Assembly (NCBI GenBank): GCA_907164885.2
Contig: OU015495.1
Span: 98,295,332-98,359,331, forward strand
Reading direction: 5' to 3'
DNA length: 64,000 nt
From: Dolomedes plantarius
Lineage: Eukaryota; Arthropoda; Arachnida; Araneae; Dolomedidae
The stretch's first letter is position 1. Each line of letters starts with the position of its first letter. The position numbers and the translations under genes were made by a program. The notes under the pieces are model-generated. The model made no database searches and was not told the origin of the DNA. It was given only the letters and a program-made list of their open reading frames with translations. Below are positions 1-12,601 of this stretch, in pieces.

Positions 1-274
1 TCTTTTTATAAGTTAAAGACAAAGAAAAAGGAAAGGCTTGTTTATTGTTTTCAAAAACATTGGCAGTTTTTGAAAGATACGATAAATATGTACATTAATG
101 ACCGTATGATTTGAATGCCTCTACAATGTGGCATCCAAATCTTCATTTTCCCCTCAAAGAAAAACTGAATTTGAGAACTCCACTCATATCCTTACACCGT
201 GATGTAACTAATGTAATTAAATGCAACTTCAAAAGTTTTAAATTAAAAATACTTAAGTTTTATGGCTGTGCCGC

Positions 275-487
275 CCACATCAGATTGTGGTAAATGCCAA
301 TAGACATTCCATGAAGTGGACCTGGATTCGAATCCCGACTGAGGCATGAATGTTACTGTGTCGTTCCCTAATTCCCTACTTTATTACGGGTGCTTCCATA
401 ATAAAGTAGCCCACAAATATAGCGGAGTGAATGGGCGGATATCAAGACATGCCGCTCTGGAAAAAGAGAAAATAAAAAGTTTTATAG
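275..487 (+). repeat. tRNA-derived SINE, diverged copy 1
   Basis: Short interspersed element of tRNA origin. A Pol III B box (GGATTCGAATCC at 324-335) lies about 40 bases after an A-box-like stretch (TTGTGGTAAATGCC). The 3' part (GGTGCTTCCATAATAAAGTAGC) and an A-rich tail ending in AAAAAGAGAAAATAAAAAG match the copy just downstream in order and spacing. There is no cloverleaf, so this is a SINE and not a tRNA gene. The 5' boundary is approximate. Confidence 0.6.
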
Positions 488-574
488 CTGTTTTTTTAAT
501 TCTGAGTTATGAACAGTATGTTCAAAATTGATGTAGAATTTTCTGATCGATAACGTAAATGCGCTATTTCATTT

Positions 575-828
575 TATATCCGGGCTTGTGACGGCCCTGT
601 GGTACAACGCGCAGGTTTGCGGTGCTGAGGGTGCTCAGATCGAATACCGGCGTTGCCCCACGAAAAATGCCTCCGTTCGTGTCGTCCCTTCATAGGGGGT
701 AATGCTGTCCGCCTATATGGTGCCCCTATAATAAAATGGGAAGTAAAACTGCGGCGTAGTATAGGCCAACGTTTGATTACAAGTGCCTCCGCATTGGTTG
801 AAAAAAAGAAAAGAAAAAAAATTATATC
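575..828 (+). repeat. tRNA-derived SINE, copy 2
   Basis: Same family as the element 250 bases upstream. A box: GGCCCTGTGGTACAACGC. B box: GATCGAATACC at 638-648. The body contains TGGTGCCCCTATAATAAAA, followed by an A/G-rich tail (GAAAAAAAGAAAAGAAAAAA). Short reading frames on both strands here are translations of the SINE and are not genes. Confidence 0.65.
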
Positions 829-3197
829 CATTTTTTTTAACAGTCCAGAGATGGCGAGTCACTTGAAATCCACCTGACATCGCTAAATTATCCGAGAAGG
901 TAGATTTAAGCAACAACGTGCAGTTTTATCTTGCACTTGAATCCAACGAACAAATCCATTCAGGGAAATGACTGAAAACAGAGCTAGTTGTTCACTTCTA
1001 TTTCCATGTTAGACTGGTTTTACCTATGAAAGACTGGATCAAATTCAGTTTCTGGATCTAGTTGTTCATTTGGATATAAATTTATCTCTAAGACGTCCTC
1101 TATCAGATAAGAGTAGGCTCATATGACATCTAAAGTATATCATTAAAGTAATTGCAACGATGAAAAGAGGAAGGTGACGAGAAAGCCAATGGATTAATGA
1201 CGATAATACAGTGAACATGATGATAATAGTGAACTTAATAGTGGTGAAATTTTAGAGCACAAAAAGAAAAAAACAAATTTTGAAGTTACATTCTCCGATA
1301 TTTCTGGCGTGTTATTAATACAGTATATTAAGATTTAATATATTGATAGCCATGTTCTGTAATAAACTGAATGTAGATAGATTGTGTAATAAATTTAAAT
1401 TATAGTATAAACCTCTGCCTGGCTAACAATTTTAAATCTATCAAATATATCTAGACGTCACGAAGTAGTTAGTTACTATGCCGAAAAAAAATATTGTTAC
1501 GTGTGCTTGAACCAGGGTCAGTCTTCTCTATAAAGTGGTACAGATGAAAGAAATATTTAGAGGCCCTAAAGAAATTCTCTACGGTGAAAACGCTTAACAT
1601 CTTTTCACGAAAAAATAGAGAGATAACGATAATAAATAAAGTAAACAAACAAACAAATAAGCACTAGCCTCCGAAACTAAATTTAAAACTCCTTTATAAA
1701 TTTTCAAACATTAATATCTATGCGAGAGAACTTTAGCTGATAAATTAAAAAAATACTCCTCATTTTAAAATTTTACTAAATTTATTCAACCATTATAAGA
1801 TTTTACTTAAATATTAATTAGCATTAATTTCCGATTTCTATCGCGGTCAAAAATCTGATGACTTAATTTATACTTCTTTCAACTTCTTAATTTGAACCGT
1901 TGAAAGAATCTAAAGTAGAGTACGCTCAAGAATAAGCAAAAAAAAAAAATTCGGTAACTCAAACAAGCAAACACACATCCAGGCGAGATTTACGGCTCTT
2001 CGCAACTCATGAATATGACGTAATTTCTGACCCAGATTACGGCTCGTAAAAAGAGAAACAGGCCTATGTGTGATCGCTCGGATTCGAATTTTAAAGTTTT
2101 ACGCAAATGCGATCACGTTTACAGAGTCGGTTTGCAACACATCATCCATCTCCTTGTATGGCCGGTTTTGAAATTTTTATTACTGGGAAAGGGATTTAGG
2201 AAATTTCCCATACGATGCAATCACTTGATGCGTTATCGTCTGATCGACAAGACGGTATATGTCACTGCAAAACTACAAATTCAGTTCAAGGGTGTCCGGG
2301 CCACACACGAGAAAAAACACATTATTATAACTGTCCTTTCCGGCTATTTGTGGGCGGAGAAAGACGGTTAAATTTTTAAACAGTTCATACCCGCACTGAC
2401 ATAATTCTAGACATGGAGTAAAAATTTATTGTCGATTCTAAACTTTATTATCCAGGCCATACACTTGAAATAATTCTTCCCACATGTCACTGGTAGCAGA
2501 CGATAATCAGTTTAATGAGTAATATAAAGTTTAATGTTAGAGTGAAATTTTATCTTCTCAGCAGTAAAACTTATTATGTATTTAAAATAAACTTCTGTAT
2601 AAGATAAGAAAGGAGAGAACTATGGACACATTTTTTCCCTCGTCGCTTAAAAAATGGTAACACGTATTACAGACGATAATGTAAATCCTATCAATAATAA
2701 AATCGCGGTACACTTTATCAGATCTAGCCTTAATGGTCCATGATTATTGCTACAATTGACCCTGGAGACCTCTAAAATCTTTATTCTCTGATGTCTATTT
2801 TATCACCGATTCGAAACGAGGTTAGAACAACAAAGCAAGAATAAAATCAGCTTATAAGGCATTGAAAGTAAACTTTAATGTGACAATGTGAAAGGAATAT
2901 ATCCCCAGTTACTGATAAATTTCCTTCCTGAAGAATTCCTAACTAGTTAGGAGTTCGAGTAAAACATCCCTCACACTCTTAAAGCTAATGAATGAAAATA
3001 ATATCTTGACACTCATTAAAGAAAGTGTTTCCATTAGTTTTCTTTTTTTTTATTATTCCAGAACGATTGGCTTAACGGTATCCGGAGGCTACATTGCTTG
3101 TGAATCTGGTCAATATAACATTCGACTTGGGTACTCAGATAGCTATCCCCTCCGTATTGCCCCATTCAAGTCGAAAATTAATTTATTTTCTTGAGAG
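829..3197. other. A+T-rich DNA, nothing recognised
   Basis: No coding region, RNA gene or terminal-inverted-repeat element was recognised. A 101-codon open frame at 2066-2371 (+) has no motif, no recognisable relative and no splice context, and is left uncalled. Confidence 0.4.
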
Positions 3198-3199
3198 CA

Positions 3200-3370
3200 C
3201 AATGAAACTTCTCTAGCCGGTCACCCTTCTAAACGGCCCTATTTTGTTCACAACCGATTCAAGACTCTATAGAGCCAGAGTTATAGAAACAAACCTTTTT
3301 CCACGGCCACCCCTCAAAACGGCTACTTTTATTCGGAACCATTACTGGCCGCTATACAGAAGCTTCACTG
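3200..3370. mobile_element. Small pogo/mariner-like MITE
   Basis: The left end reads CAATGAAACTTCTCTAGC and the right end, reverse-complemented, reads CAGTGAAGCTTCTGTATAGC. The right flank is TA; the left flank is CA, so the expected TA duplication is degraded. Two diverged blocks of about 40 bases (CGGCCACCCCTCAAAACGGC type, near 3218 and 3302) repeat inside it. No coding capacity; mobilisation would need a transposase from elsewhere. Confidence 0.45.
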
Positions 3371-4862
3371 TACATTCATTTTAAAGAGAAAATAAGACGA
3401 ATAAGAAGTTTAATAAGAAACAGCTCTGAATTGGAAATATCTTACTTCAATGTAGAATTATAAAATCATGATCTCCATAGAACAACCAGTTCACAGCCGC
3501 TTACTATTCCTTTAATTTCAGTGATATTTATCATGTTTTCTTAAATGTCTATTTTTAATGTCAGTAAAAGTAAAAATATGCCCTCTAATGACAATTCTAC
3601 TAAGAAAATGCTCATCTGTTTTAGCTTATGAAGGGGTGAGATTAGAGGTGATATTTCCTTGATTTAGGAAATATTTTTTATTAAAATCGAAGATCCTATA
3701 GGAAACGAACTGTTAAAAAATTACGTACAGCTGAGAACAGAGGAGTATTATCTATAAAGAAAATTTTCGACTACCGTAGCAAGATTTATAGATGAAAACG
3801 GTTGGTTACCCAAAATAATACCATTCCTTTCTTTCATTAAAAAATTCGTAGATTTTTCTTCTGCTTTGAATGCGAGATGCATTAAATAGAAGAGAGTCAT
3901 GGCATTTCATACATCAGGCAGAAGGTAAAAAGTTTATATAATATTTATGTTCCTTAATTTGAGGTACTATTTCCTATATGCTTAATGTTATTAGTAGATC
4001 AGAAATGAATTATTAGTTTGAAAATGTCTGCTTCCTAGTTCCTTCGGTAATGAGAAACTAGTTGATGAGACAGTTTCCTGCCATACTGCATAAGTCTGCG
4101 ACCTAAAATGTAGATGATGTGCCACAACCCCCCTTAACTCGACCATAGTTCAGGAAGTAATCTAAGTCTCAAAAATATTTATATACTATATATTTTCTAA
4201 CAGTTCGTAATCACGGCAGCGAAGAATTCACTAGCTTTAACAGTAATGGATTATATCACACTGACAACAAATCATGTAGGTGTGATATTGCTAAAAAACA
4301 ACTTCAACAAACATATGTTCCTAATTTTAAAATTACAATAAGTTTCATAAACTCCTACTCTTAAATTTGGTCACTTCCTCAAAAGTCGACGAGTTTTGTA
4401 AACAAAAGGAGATATACGCGTCTGAGATTATGTTTCTCCTGCTGAACTAATGTTTCCAGCTGGTGGAGGAGGAAAACACGTCTAGCATCCGTAATTCTAG
4501 GTCGAGCTTACTAAAACACGATACGAGGTTTGGTTTACCTCTGGTTGATGTCTGTTGAACATTTTGACAGCTGTAACGTGGAGCATACACGCATAACAAA
4601 TTTTGGATTCGCTCCAAAACCTGGAAGAAAACGCTGGCTTTCTCCAGGAGACACCAAGGTCGCGGTAGGTTACTTTGGCAGTTGCTATGTGCTTATTCAC
4701 ACACGTGGTTTCTCGCAAATCGTTCACGTTCAAAACAGACTTCGAAGAGCTTTGAACCACAATGGGGGTGAGAAATCCTTCCTATTTAAAAGCTTGAGTG
4801 AGTGTCCTCAACGATGTTAATTCGTTTCGCCGAAGGCTATCCTTGAAGTTTTTTTTTTCTTC
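3371..4862. other. A+T-rich DNA, nothing recognised
   Basis: Two antiparallel open frames near 4497-4820 overlap one another and show no motifs. No inverted-repeat pair, SINE box or microsatellite was found. Confidence 0.4.
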
Positions 4863-4901
4863 TCCCGCTCTTACTCTAAATTCTTAAGAGTAAGAGCGGG
4901 A
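4863..4901. repeat. Perfect 15-bp stem hairpin
   Basis: The arm TCCCGCTCTTACTCT (4863-4877) is exactly complementary to 4887-4901 around a 9-base loop. A T-rich tract precedes it. Function unknown: it could be a very short foldback insertion or an RNA hairpin. Confidence 0.7.
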
Positions 4902-7475
4902 AGTTTCGAAATTTGCCCAGTATCCCACATGAAAGATTGGAGGGAATGAACTGGCTGGAAAAATGTAAATATTTGCTTGCCACATAAAAATTCTGAAAGG
5001 ATTTGGTCACTTCTGTTTGTGAAATCTTGAGGAAATGAAATGAAAATTTAAAAAAAAGACATTATCCAAAGCCTCTTGGCACTTAAGAAGTTGGAAATAC
5101 ACTAAAAGCACCATTATATATGCACTTTGTACACATGTTTATAAATATCACATTTTTTTCATGAATTGTATAATAAGCATAATAGATGACACCATGATTG
5201 GGTGATCAATGAAATTTTATGCATATATACTCATGGATAATAAATGTCCCTTTTATGGAAGGAAAACTATTAGTGAGTTTACTCTGATTGCCAGAAGTTC
5301 AGAACATTTAACTCTACCAATGCTGAAAATCGCCTCTATTGTTTAAAGCAGTCTAATCGGTACAAAAAGATTAATAGATTGCACTTTCTGAACCGCTATT
5401 ATTACAGAAACAGAAACTTAATCGGCTAGATCTCTGTTAAGTTTTCACAAAATTCGACACTTAAAGCTTACTAGTTAACATTTCAAGCTAATTAGCGAAA
5501 ATATTTAGTAAGGAAAACTTTACTTTGAGAAAATTTCATTGAACGTTTTCGGTTATTTTTTCTGTTAGAACACGGTGAACAAAACAATCTTGAAAAAATA
5601 TCTACGTTCTTTCCTCTCATTTAAAAAACACATCTCACAAATATTTAAAGCAAGGGCAAAATAGAATTCAGACTCCGGAATAGCCATTCGCAAGTTTGAT
5701 ATTGCAGAGTAAGATTTAAAGTTTCGACAGATATAAAATAATGAGGGCAAGCTTTTGTAATATTATTGTGACTTGTATAATCTAACATATATATTTAATT
5801 CGCCTTAGTATCGATTAACCCGATGAATACATCTAGAGAGATGTTGTAAATAAAGCCAAATTAGCAGCAGATAACTTTAGACAGGAAATCTAGAAATTTG
5901 TTTACATGTACTTTATAAGGGGAAGTCAGTAATGTCATTTAGAAGATTGCGACACTAAAGCATAAATCAAAATCGAACAGCAGTAAAATTACTGTTGTGA
6001 TTTATTACTGCTCTTACGAGTGTTTGGTGCTATAATTTTACACCTCTTGAAAAGGAAAATTTTCAGCAAAATGAGTTTTTGTATATTTGGAACTCTGACA
6101 AAGTAATAATAGACTAAACAATTTTTTTACGCTTTTATCATTACATATGTTCGTTCATTGTATTTAATATATAATTTGTGGCAGCATGTACAGAGATATT
6201 TGTCTCCCAAAATGTGAAACTTTCGATTAAAAAAAATAGTACAAAGCAGATAAAATGCACCACTTTTAATATTTGCCAAAAGAATCAATAAATTAACCGT
6301 TTGTTGTTTGTTATTTGTTTGTTATTACTCAATATCTTACAGCTAGTTTGTAAATGAAAGCTTATTTTCATTTCCATATAAGAAAATACATATTTACTAC
6401 TCAGGTACTACAGAGTCTTTGGAATTACATCGCTGACTGTTATACATACGTATAAACAAGTTAATTCCCCGATTTCTACTCAACGCGAGATTATCTGTTC
6501 CTAATTGGCTTAATTTACGACGCCTATCTATACTGTAATCATTTGGTTAAACGAGACTAAAGCAAATCAAGTATATAGGTCAGGTAAACTGTGCATTAGT
6601 GGTAACACAATTACACAAACTTGCTCTCATTATTTTCGTATCAGTCAGTCGGAACTATAAATATGTCTCTGAAATCTCAAAAATTCTATGAAAAGGGTTA
6701 TTTAGAATTGGAAGTACATTTGCTCTTGCATTGAATATTTTTTAATGTATGAATATAGGAAAAATACAAACATTCCCCCCTTTTTTTAAAGTATCTTTTA
6801 AGGTGCATGTTCTAACAGAAATATAAAGTAAATACAGTAGAAATTTCTAAGGGTAAGAATTTTGCTTACTTGAGAGGGTTTTGGTGATTTGTTTAAATAT
6901 TTACAAAAAAGCTCTAACGGGCAAATTTTGAAAAAAAAAAAAAACCTTTCCGGAAATCGAACCGCATTAAATTTATTTAATTGTGCAATATGGTGGTGTT
7001 GAGCATGTGATCGATTTATTTTCTCGAATCGATGAAATTGTCGTTTTCACTTGGAGACGATCATACAGGTGTTTGAGAGTTATGCGCTTTTCTTATTTCA
7101 ACAACAAGGATACAAGAAAGACGAGTGATGACAACACATCTACTTTTCTCATTCACTCCTATTCAAGGCTACCTTCTCATGGTAACCACTTTGAGATTTG
7201 TAACTATTTCTGTTTAGTAAAATTCGCAAAGGATTTGGCGGGTTAAAATCGTCATTTTTTGGTATTTTGAATCGGGTTTCTGGAAAATTTCTGTTGTCTC
7301 ATCTGTGTTACATGAAGCTTAATATTTTTTCACATTCAATCAACAATATCACAAGTAGAATGACTATCTGTGTCTAATAATGAAGTACATCCATTTGTGA
7401 TTCTTTATAAAAATTGATCAATTAAAAAGAAAACAGGAAAACGAAAACGGCGGGAATCTTTTATTGTGATATGAG
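4902..7475. other. A+T-rich DNA, nothing recognised
   Basis: No feature is supported. There is low-complexity GTTT-rich sequence near 6300-6330. Open frames at 5565-5750 (-) and 6983-7246 (+) have no recognisable motif. Confidence 0.4.
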
Positions 7476-7478
7476 TTA

Positions 7479-7669
7479 GGGCCTGTTCACATAGGAGTCC
7501 GTGTCGTAGCGTTAAGGAAAAGATGACATTGAGATGAAAATAAACCAATCATAGGCGTTAAAAATTTCATTGCTAATCGTTTCAAGGCCTATGATTGGCT
7601 TATTTTCGTCTCAACGTCATCTTTTCCTTAACGCAACGCAACGCAACGGACTCCTATGTGAACAGGCTC
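7479..7669. mobile_element. Foldback MITE, TTA target (PIF/Harbinger-type)
   Basis: A 191-bp element made almost entirely of two inverted arms. The left end GGGCCTGTTCACATAGGAG matches the reverse complement of the right end (GAGCCTGTTCACATAGGAG). It is flanked by the direct repeat TTA (7476-7478 and 7670-7672). A three-base TWA duplication is the hallmark of PIF/Harbinger transposition. The right arm holds a short TTGCG/ACGCA run absent from the left arm. The arms contain CCAATCATAGG. No coding capacity. Shares its termini with the element at 16590-16727. Confidence 0.75.
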
Positions 7670-7672
7670 TTA

Positions 7673-8126
7673 ATATCTTCATGACGTTTTGTTTTAAAAT
7701 AAATGTTGAGTAATTACACATGAAGAAGTGAATTAAAGTAATCCAAAATTTAATCCGACCCATCCAATGGCATGCGGTAATTGGCTAAAAACGCATGGTC
7801 ACTGCATGCAGTAGTGAATTAAAGTAAAACAATTCAAACATAGATAAAATTTCAGGACTTTTAAAAAGCGGCTGTTTTGTTTCCTCGCTGTCATTTTAAA
7901 TCTGCAGACCGGCAAATGTTCAAAACTATTGATGTTATAAAAACAATATGTTTCCACATCATTGAAAACCCTTTCTGACGAATGCCAAGGGACAAGTAAA
8001 CATGTTCCTTGAATTTCAGAATTCATTAGTTAAAATTCGAAGTTTATTAGCTAATGTCGGTAAAAAGAATGCATAATATTGCTAAAAGATATTTTGTCGA
8101 TCTACGACATAAAAATCTACGACTAT
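7673..8126. other. Intervening A+T-rich DNA
   Basis: Lies between the foldback MITE and the Tc1-like element. A 75-codon open frame at 7799-8026 (-) has no recognisable motif. Nothing else seen. Confidence 0.4.
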
Positions 8127-8128
8127 TA

Positions 8129-9656
8129 CACTGGTGTAAGAAATTAGGAGAATTTGCAGACTTGGTCGATTATCTCTGGAACTACTGTACCGATTTTAAT
8201 TAAATTTGATATGTACATACATTGATACAATACAAAACAAATAACCATTCAATAATTGTAATACACACGCATGATCGTGCGTAACACTCGTTGGAGTCGG
8301 AAGGTATGAAACAGCGGTTGCAGAATAAACAAAAAAAAATGGGTTAATAGATGGGTTAATAGGGGGTATGATCCCCTCTTACAGATATACAGGTCTCGCA
8401 GCGTGATTTCACACTTGAAATAAGGCAGTTTATCATTTCCTGTGGTAATTGGTCCTACTCGTTCAGCAACGCTGTTTTCATTCCCTGGATGGTTCTCGGA
8501 GGGGGGTTGCGAGTTGCAATTGCCCTACACAGAGCGTCCCAGACATGCTCTATAGGGTTAAGGTCTGGAGATCTGGCTGGCCAATCCATCCGGCGAATAT
8601 CCTCACTCTCTAGAAATTCGTCGACCAGAAGAGCTCTATGTGGCCTCGCGTTATCTTCCATTAAAATGAACTCAGGGCCAACTGCACCCTGAAAAGGCGA
8701 ACATAGGGCTCCAAGACCTCATCCCTATACCTCACACCAGTCACAGTGCCTCTTTCAAAGACATGGAGAGGTGTGCGGCCATCTAACATGATGCCTGCCC
8801 AGACCATTAAACCTCCTCCGCCATAATGGTCGATTTCGCGGACATTGGAGGGTAGGTAGCGGATCCCTGTTTTCTCCATATGAACGTACGGCGAGAATTG
8901 GTGTTTAGGCTGAACCGGGACTCATCCGTGAAGAGAACGGTCGCCCATTGATCCATACTCCAATCTCTATGCTCTCTGCACCATGATAAACGGATTCTCC
9001 TGTTCGTAGAAGTGAGCGGGACGCAAACAGCAGGTCTTCTTGCAAACAACCCTCTCTCATGAAGTCTTTTGGAAACAGTCACCCTTGATATACGGGTTCC
9101 TGTGGCTGCATACAAGTCACGAGACAGCGGAGACGCTGTAGCACTCCTGTTACGCCTCGCTATAATCGACAAATGGCGATCTTCTCTGGCCGCCGTGGCT
9201 CTTGGGCGACCTTGCCCAGGCTTTCTCTCGATGGATCCGGTATCCTGGAACTGTTTCCATAAGTTACACACGACGCTGGGCGTTAAATTGAACTCTCTAC
9301 AAATTTGGACTTGAGATTGGCCTGTTTCTAGCCTCCCTACAATTCGCCACCTCATTCCATCATCTAAACGTTGGTGGTTACTCATTTTTAATGTTACAAT
9401 TTGAAATTAACCGATTGCTGCAAAATAACACCATCTAGTAACCCATTTTTTTTTAATTATTCTGCAACCGCTGTTTCATACCTTCCGATTTCAACGAGTG
9501 TTACGCACGATCATGTGTGTGTACTACAGTTATTGAATGGTTATTTGTTTTGTATTGTATCAATGTATGTACATATCAAATTTCATTAAAATCTGTACAG
9601 TAGTTCTAGAGATAATCGACCAAGTCTGCAAATTCTCTTAATTTCTTACACTATTG
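8129..9656 (-). mobile_element. Tc1-like DNA transposon, inactive
   Basis: A 1,528-bp element bounded by TA on each side (8127-8128 and 9657-9658). Its inverted repeats are about 200 bp (8129-8329 and 9455-9656). The termini read CACTGGTGTAAGAAATTAGG on the left and CAATAGTGTAAGAAATTAAG on the right when complemented. Between them lies one transposase gene on the minus strand with several disabling lesions. The long inverted repeats with a single DDE gene fit the Tc1/mariner superfamily. A few scattered mismatches between the two arms suggest moderate age. Confidence 0.9.
8356..9385 (-). pseudogene. Tc1-like transposase, frameshifted
   Basis: The transposase of the surrounding element would bind the TIRs and catalyse cut-and-paste movement in the nucleus. 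It starts at the ATG at 9385. The N-terminal part has paired helix-turn-helix DNA-binding regions (residues ~8-50 and ~65-115), then the first catalytic Asp in FTDESRF (D154). The frame breaks near 8873. The next frame carries the GGGGLMVWAGI core (8661-8879), and a second shift near 8680 leads to the frame with the second Asp (EDNARPH) and the Glu in DLNPIEHVWD, 34 residues apart (DD34E). A Trp codon has become an amber stop just after ALLNE (~8454). Homologous sequence then runs on to a TAA at 8356. With two frameshifts and one nonsense codon it cannot make transposase. Assignment is certain; lesions could be checked against another assembly to exclude sequencing error. Confidence 0.92.
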
Positions 9657-9658
9657 TA

Positions 9659-12600
9659 TTAATATACCAAATAATTACAATTAAAATTAAAGTAATAAAC
9701 GTTAAAGTGACACGGTACACCTAGTTCTTACACCTCAAGGTAAGTCTCCTAGATGTCGTAGCTGACGCATCAATTTCTAAGTGTTGCCAGTATTATTCTA
9801 AAGCTTAAAGAAGTACTCTTTGGTCTTTCAATTTTTTTCTTGAATGAGCTCTCTTAATAAAAAAAAAGGTAATAAATTCATGAGCTTTCTAAAGCTCATT
9901 GGGAAGGAAGATTAAAATTATATGCCTCTACACCGTCCCAGATCTGAATAAAAATTAAACTACTCCCATTAAGTTTATTACAAATGAAAAAAATTGCTAC
10001 GTATTCGCATGTATTTATGGAAAGAATTTAGCTTAGAATAAAAGATACGCACTGAAAAACTATCGAAGTTTGAAATCGATGTTTTTGTTAGGTAGCCGAA
10101 AAATCAGCAAAATATGTAATCCTTGATTATTATTTTTTTAGGGGGAAGGTAAATGAAGTCAACCTGTATACTTTAAGAACTCTGTTATGAAGGAATCAGT
10201 CACAAAATTTGTAAACAAATTAGATGTCGAGAGGAATAATGATGCTCATTCAAACTGCAGAAACTATTCGTTATGCCGAGGAATATTGTACATATAACTT
10301 CTGTGTATTTCAAATGGGACCGGAAAAAATTCTTTAACAGACATATCGAATTATCCTTAGTTTCTCGGTAGATGCGTGGATCAAATAGCGATAAATCTAT
10401 AATTTAGTAGCAATATATTCCAGTCATATAAGCGAAATATATTTTCTCCATGATATCTCTGAAGTCCGGGGAAAAAGAATTCTTCAGCAGGGATCACAGA
10501 AGGATGGCTTAGAGAGCAATGTGTACACAATATGATCGGAGCTCCCTTTCGACGTCAGCTCTTATGTAACAGCAAGGTCGTTTGCGAACCGTTAGTTTAC
10601 TCTCAACCCCACGCGTTTCCTTCGACAAACAGCTGATTTTCAAAGCGGTAGCTCGTTTTAGCCTGCAGTTTGGATGCCAGCGTACACAGACTCGGCTCCG
10701 TAAACAGGATTTATTAGTTTGCGAGAAACGTATTGAGAACACTCGTCGATTCTTTTCCTTTTTTCATTTCTGCATGAATTGCGTGTTTTCTTGGCGCTAT
10801 CAATCTGCTTGGCTTGACGTTATTCGAAAAGTATGAATTTACCAGATGTTTTTTGAAAAAGAAATGTATATGGAAATTATGTCTAAACAGTGGCGCAACC
10901 AGAATTCCTCACTACGGGCGGATGTGGGAAAGAACTGAATGTCCCTTCGCTGAAGGAGAAGTTTACATTTCTTGCGGGAGGTGATTTATAATAATTTAGC
11001 CTCTTGAATTATTTTTCTTTCTACCGATTTTTTTACTTTTGAAGGGAAGGCGACTGTGTTTGATGTTAACCTATATTATCCTCTGTGTCCTGGAGTGTAA
11101 CTAAACAAAATTTGGTGCACATCGGTCGAAGAGTTTATGAATATATTAAAAAACGAAATACTGAGAGAATTTCAGTGATATACGTATAAAATGTAAACAA
11201 GGGAAATGTCATAAAAATAGCGAAAATAAGCCATTAAGAATCAACCTCCGTCCCAAAATTTACCTTCATCGGGGATATACTGGAGCTGAATCCATACTCT
11301 CAGTTTCAACCCTTTTTTATGTAGATGAAGTGGCAACGCAAGCTGTTTCGTTGGTTTGGCACGTAAAGTCTGAATGGGGGTAATTTTATTTTGTTTTGCC
11401 TTCCTTTTTTTATTTTCTCAAGCACGGTAAATAACTACAAAGATATTGCTTGTAATCTCTTCAGAAACAGCTTTGTGTCTCCATTTCTTACTCACATATC
11501 TGCTACTGATGATAATATATTATTGAAGGAGATTTTTCTCGCATGCTCATCAACAGTGCTTGGTTTTAAGTGCAATATTCTAAACAATAGTCCAAGTAGT
11601 AGTTCAAATTCTAAAAGTTGTGGGTTGAGCATAAATAAGAATATTACCATTTGTTAAGCCTAAATGAAAATATGGATTTCAGCAACATAAACCGAAAGCA
11701 CATCGCCTATTCTCAGCGTATAGATTATTCCTGGCTTAGAGTTCGTTTTCCTTTTTCAGTGTGCACCACTGAGAACTTTTGCATGCACGGAATTTTAATT
11801 TTGTAGTGCCCAACACAGTGGAGAACGCTCTAAGTATCTTTGTCCTGTACATTAGTTGAACCTAAGATCTCACCCTTCCAGCGAAGTTAAAAGTCTTGAT
11901 CACTAGAAAAAAGCGTAACCGGTCTGCCCTGCATAAACACGCGATATATGAATTTAAAACTATATTAAATATTCCTTTAATCAAGTAATTTATATATTTA
12001 TCGTAATAGCGAGAAATACAGATAATTTTTATAAGTGTGTTATTATTAATTAACTATAATAGCGGTAAAAGATTTACCATAACCTCACAACTCTGTTTGT
12101 TCTTAATTAAAAGAGAATTTAACAACAACGTGAGTAATTAGCAAGCCATGTTTGTCAGCAAGTAAAAATTATCGCGACACAATCTAATACGTACTACCGT
12201 TAACATAAACAGTTTGAAGTTAATCCAACTCAATTCCTTTAGCTTTACCAGGAACCCTCGTATAAAACTAACACAACAGTTAAGTCACGCCCGTTCCTTT
12301 CCGCAACATTTTTTTCTTCTTACGTGAATGCCTGGCATTAATCATCTCACGTAAGCCCGATGGATGAATTAATGCGATTACATAGGAAATAGCGAGAGCT
12401 GAGAAAAACGAAGCATCGCAATATGTCAAAGGCTGGCAGGTTAAAGCTATTGCCAAGGTCAAGACCAACAACACTGCAGTGACTACATCGGCTCTTGGCA
12501 GTTTGCCGCCGAAAGGGTAAATTATCCATGATTCTGAATTTTTGAAACGTTTCGAGAAGGGATACCATATTAAGAATGCACATGGTAACTTAGATATCAC
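9659..12600. other. A+T-rich DNA with a possible lone hAT end
   Basis: Mostly featureless. At 10890 the sequence CAGTGGCGCAACCAGAATTC resembles a hAT terminus (compare the MITE at 57365), but I found no matching opposite end. Open frames at 10509-10836, 11391-11657 and 12280-12687 have no recognisable motifs. The two at 10.5-10.8 kb overlap on opposite strands. Confidence 0.35.
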
Positions 12601-12601
12601 T

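Noticed and set aside
324..335. tRNA gene at the first SINE
   Set aside because: A B box alone with no cloverleaf, and a downstream body shared with the copy at 575-828.
10890..10910. hAT element starting CAGTGGCGCAACC
   Set aside because: No matching right end or 8-bp duplication could be found, so only a possible lone terminus is noted.
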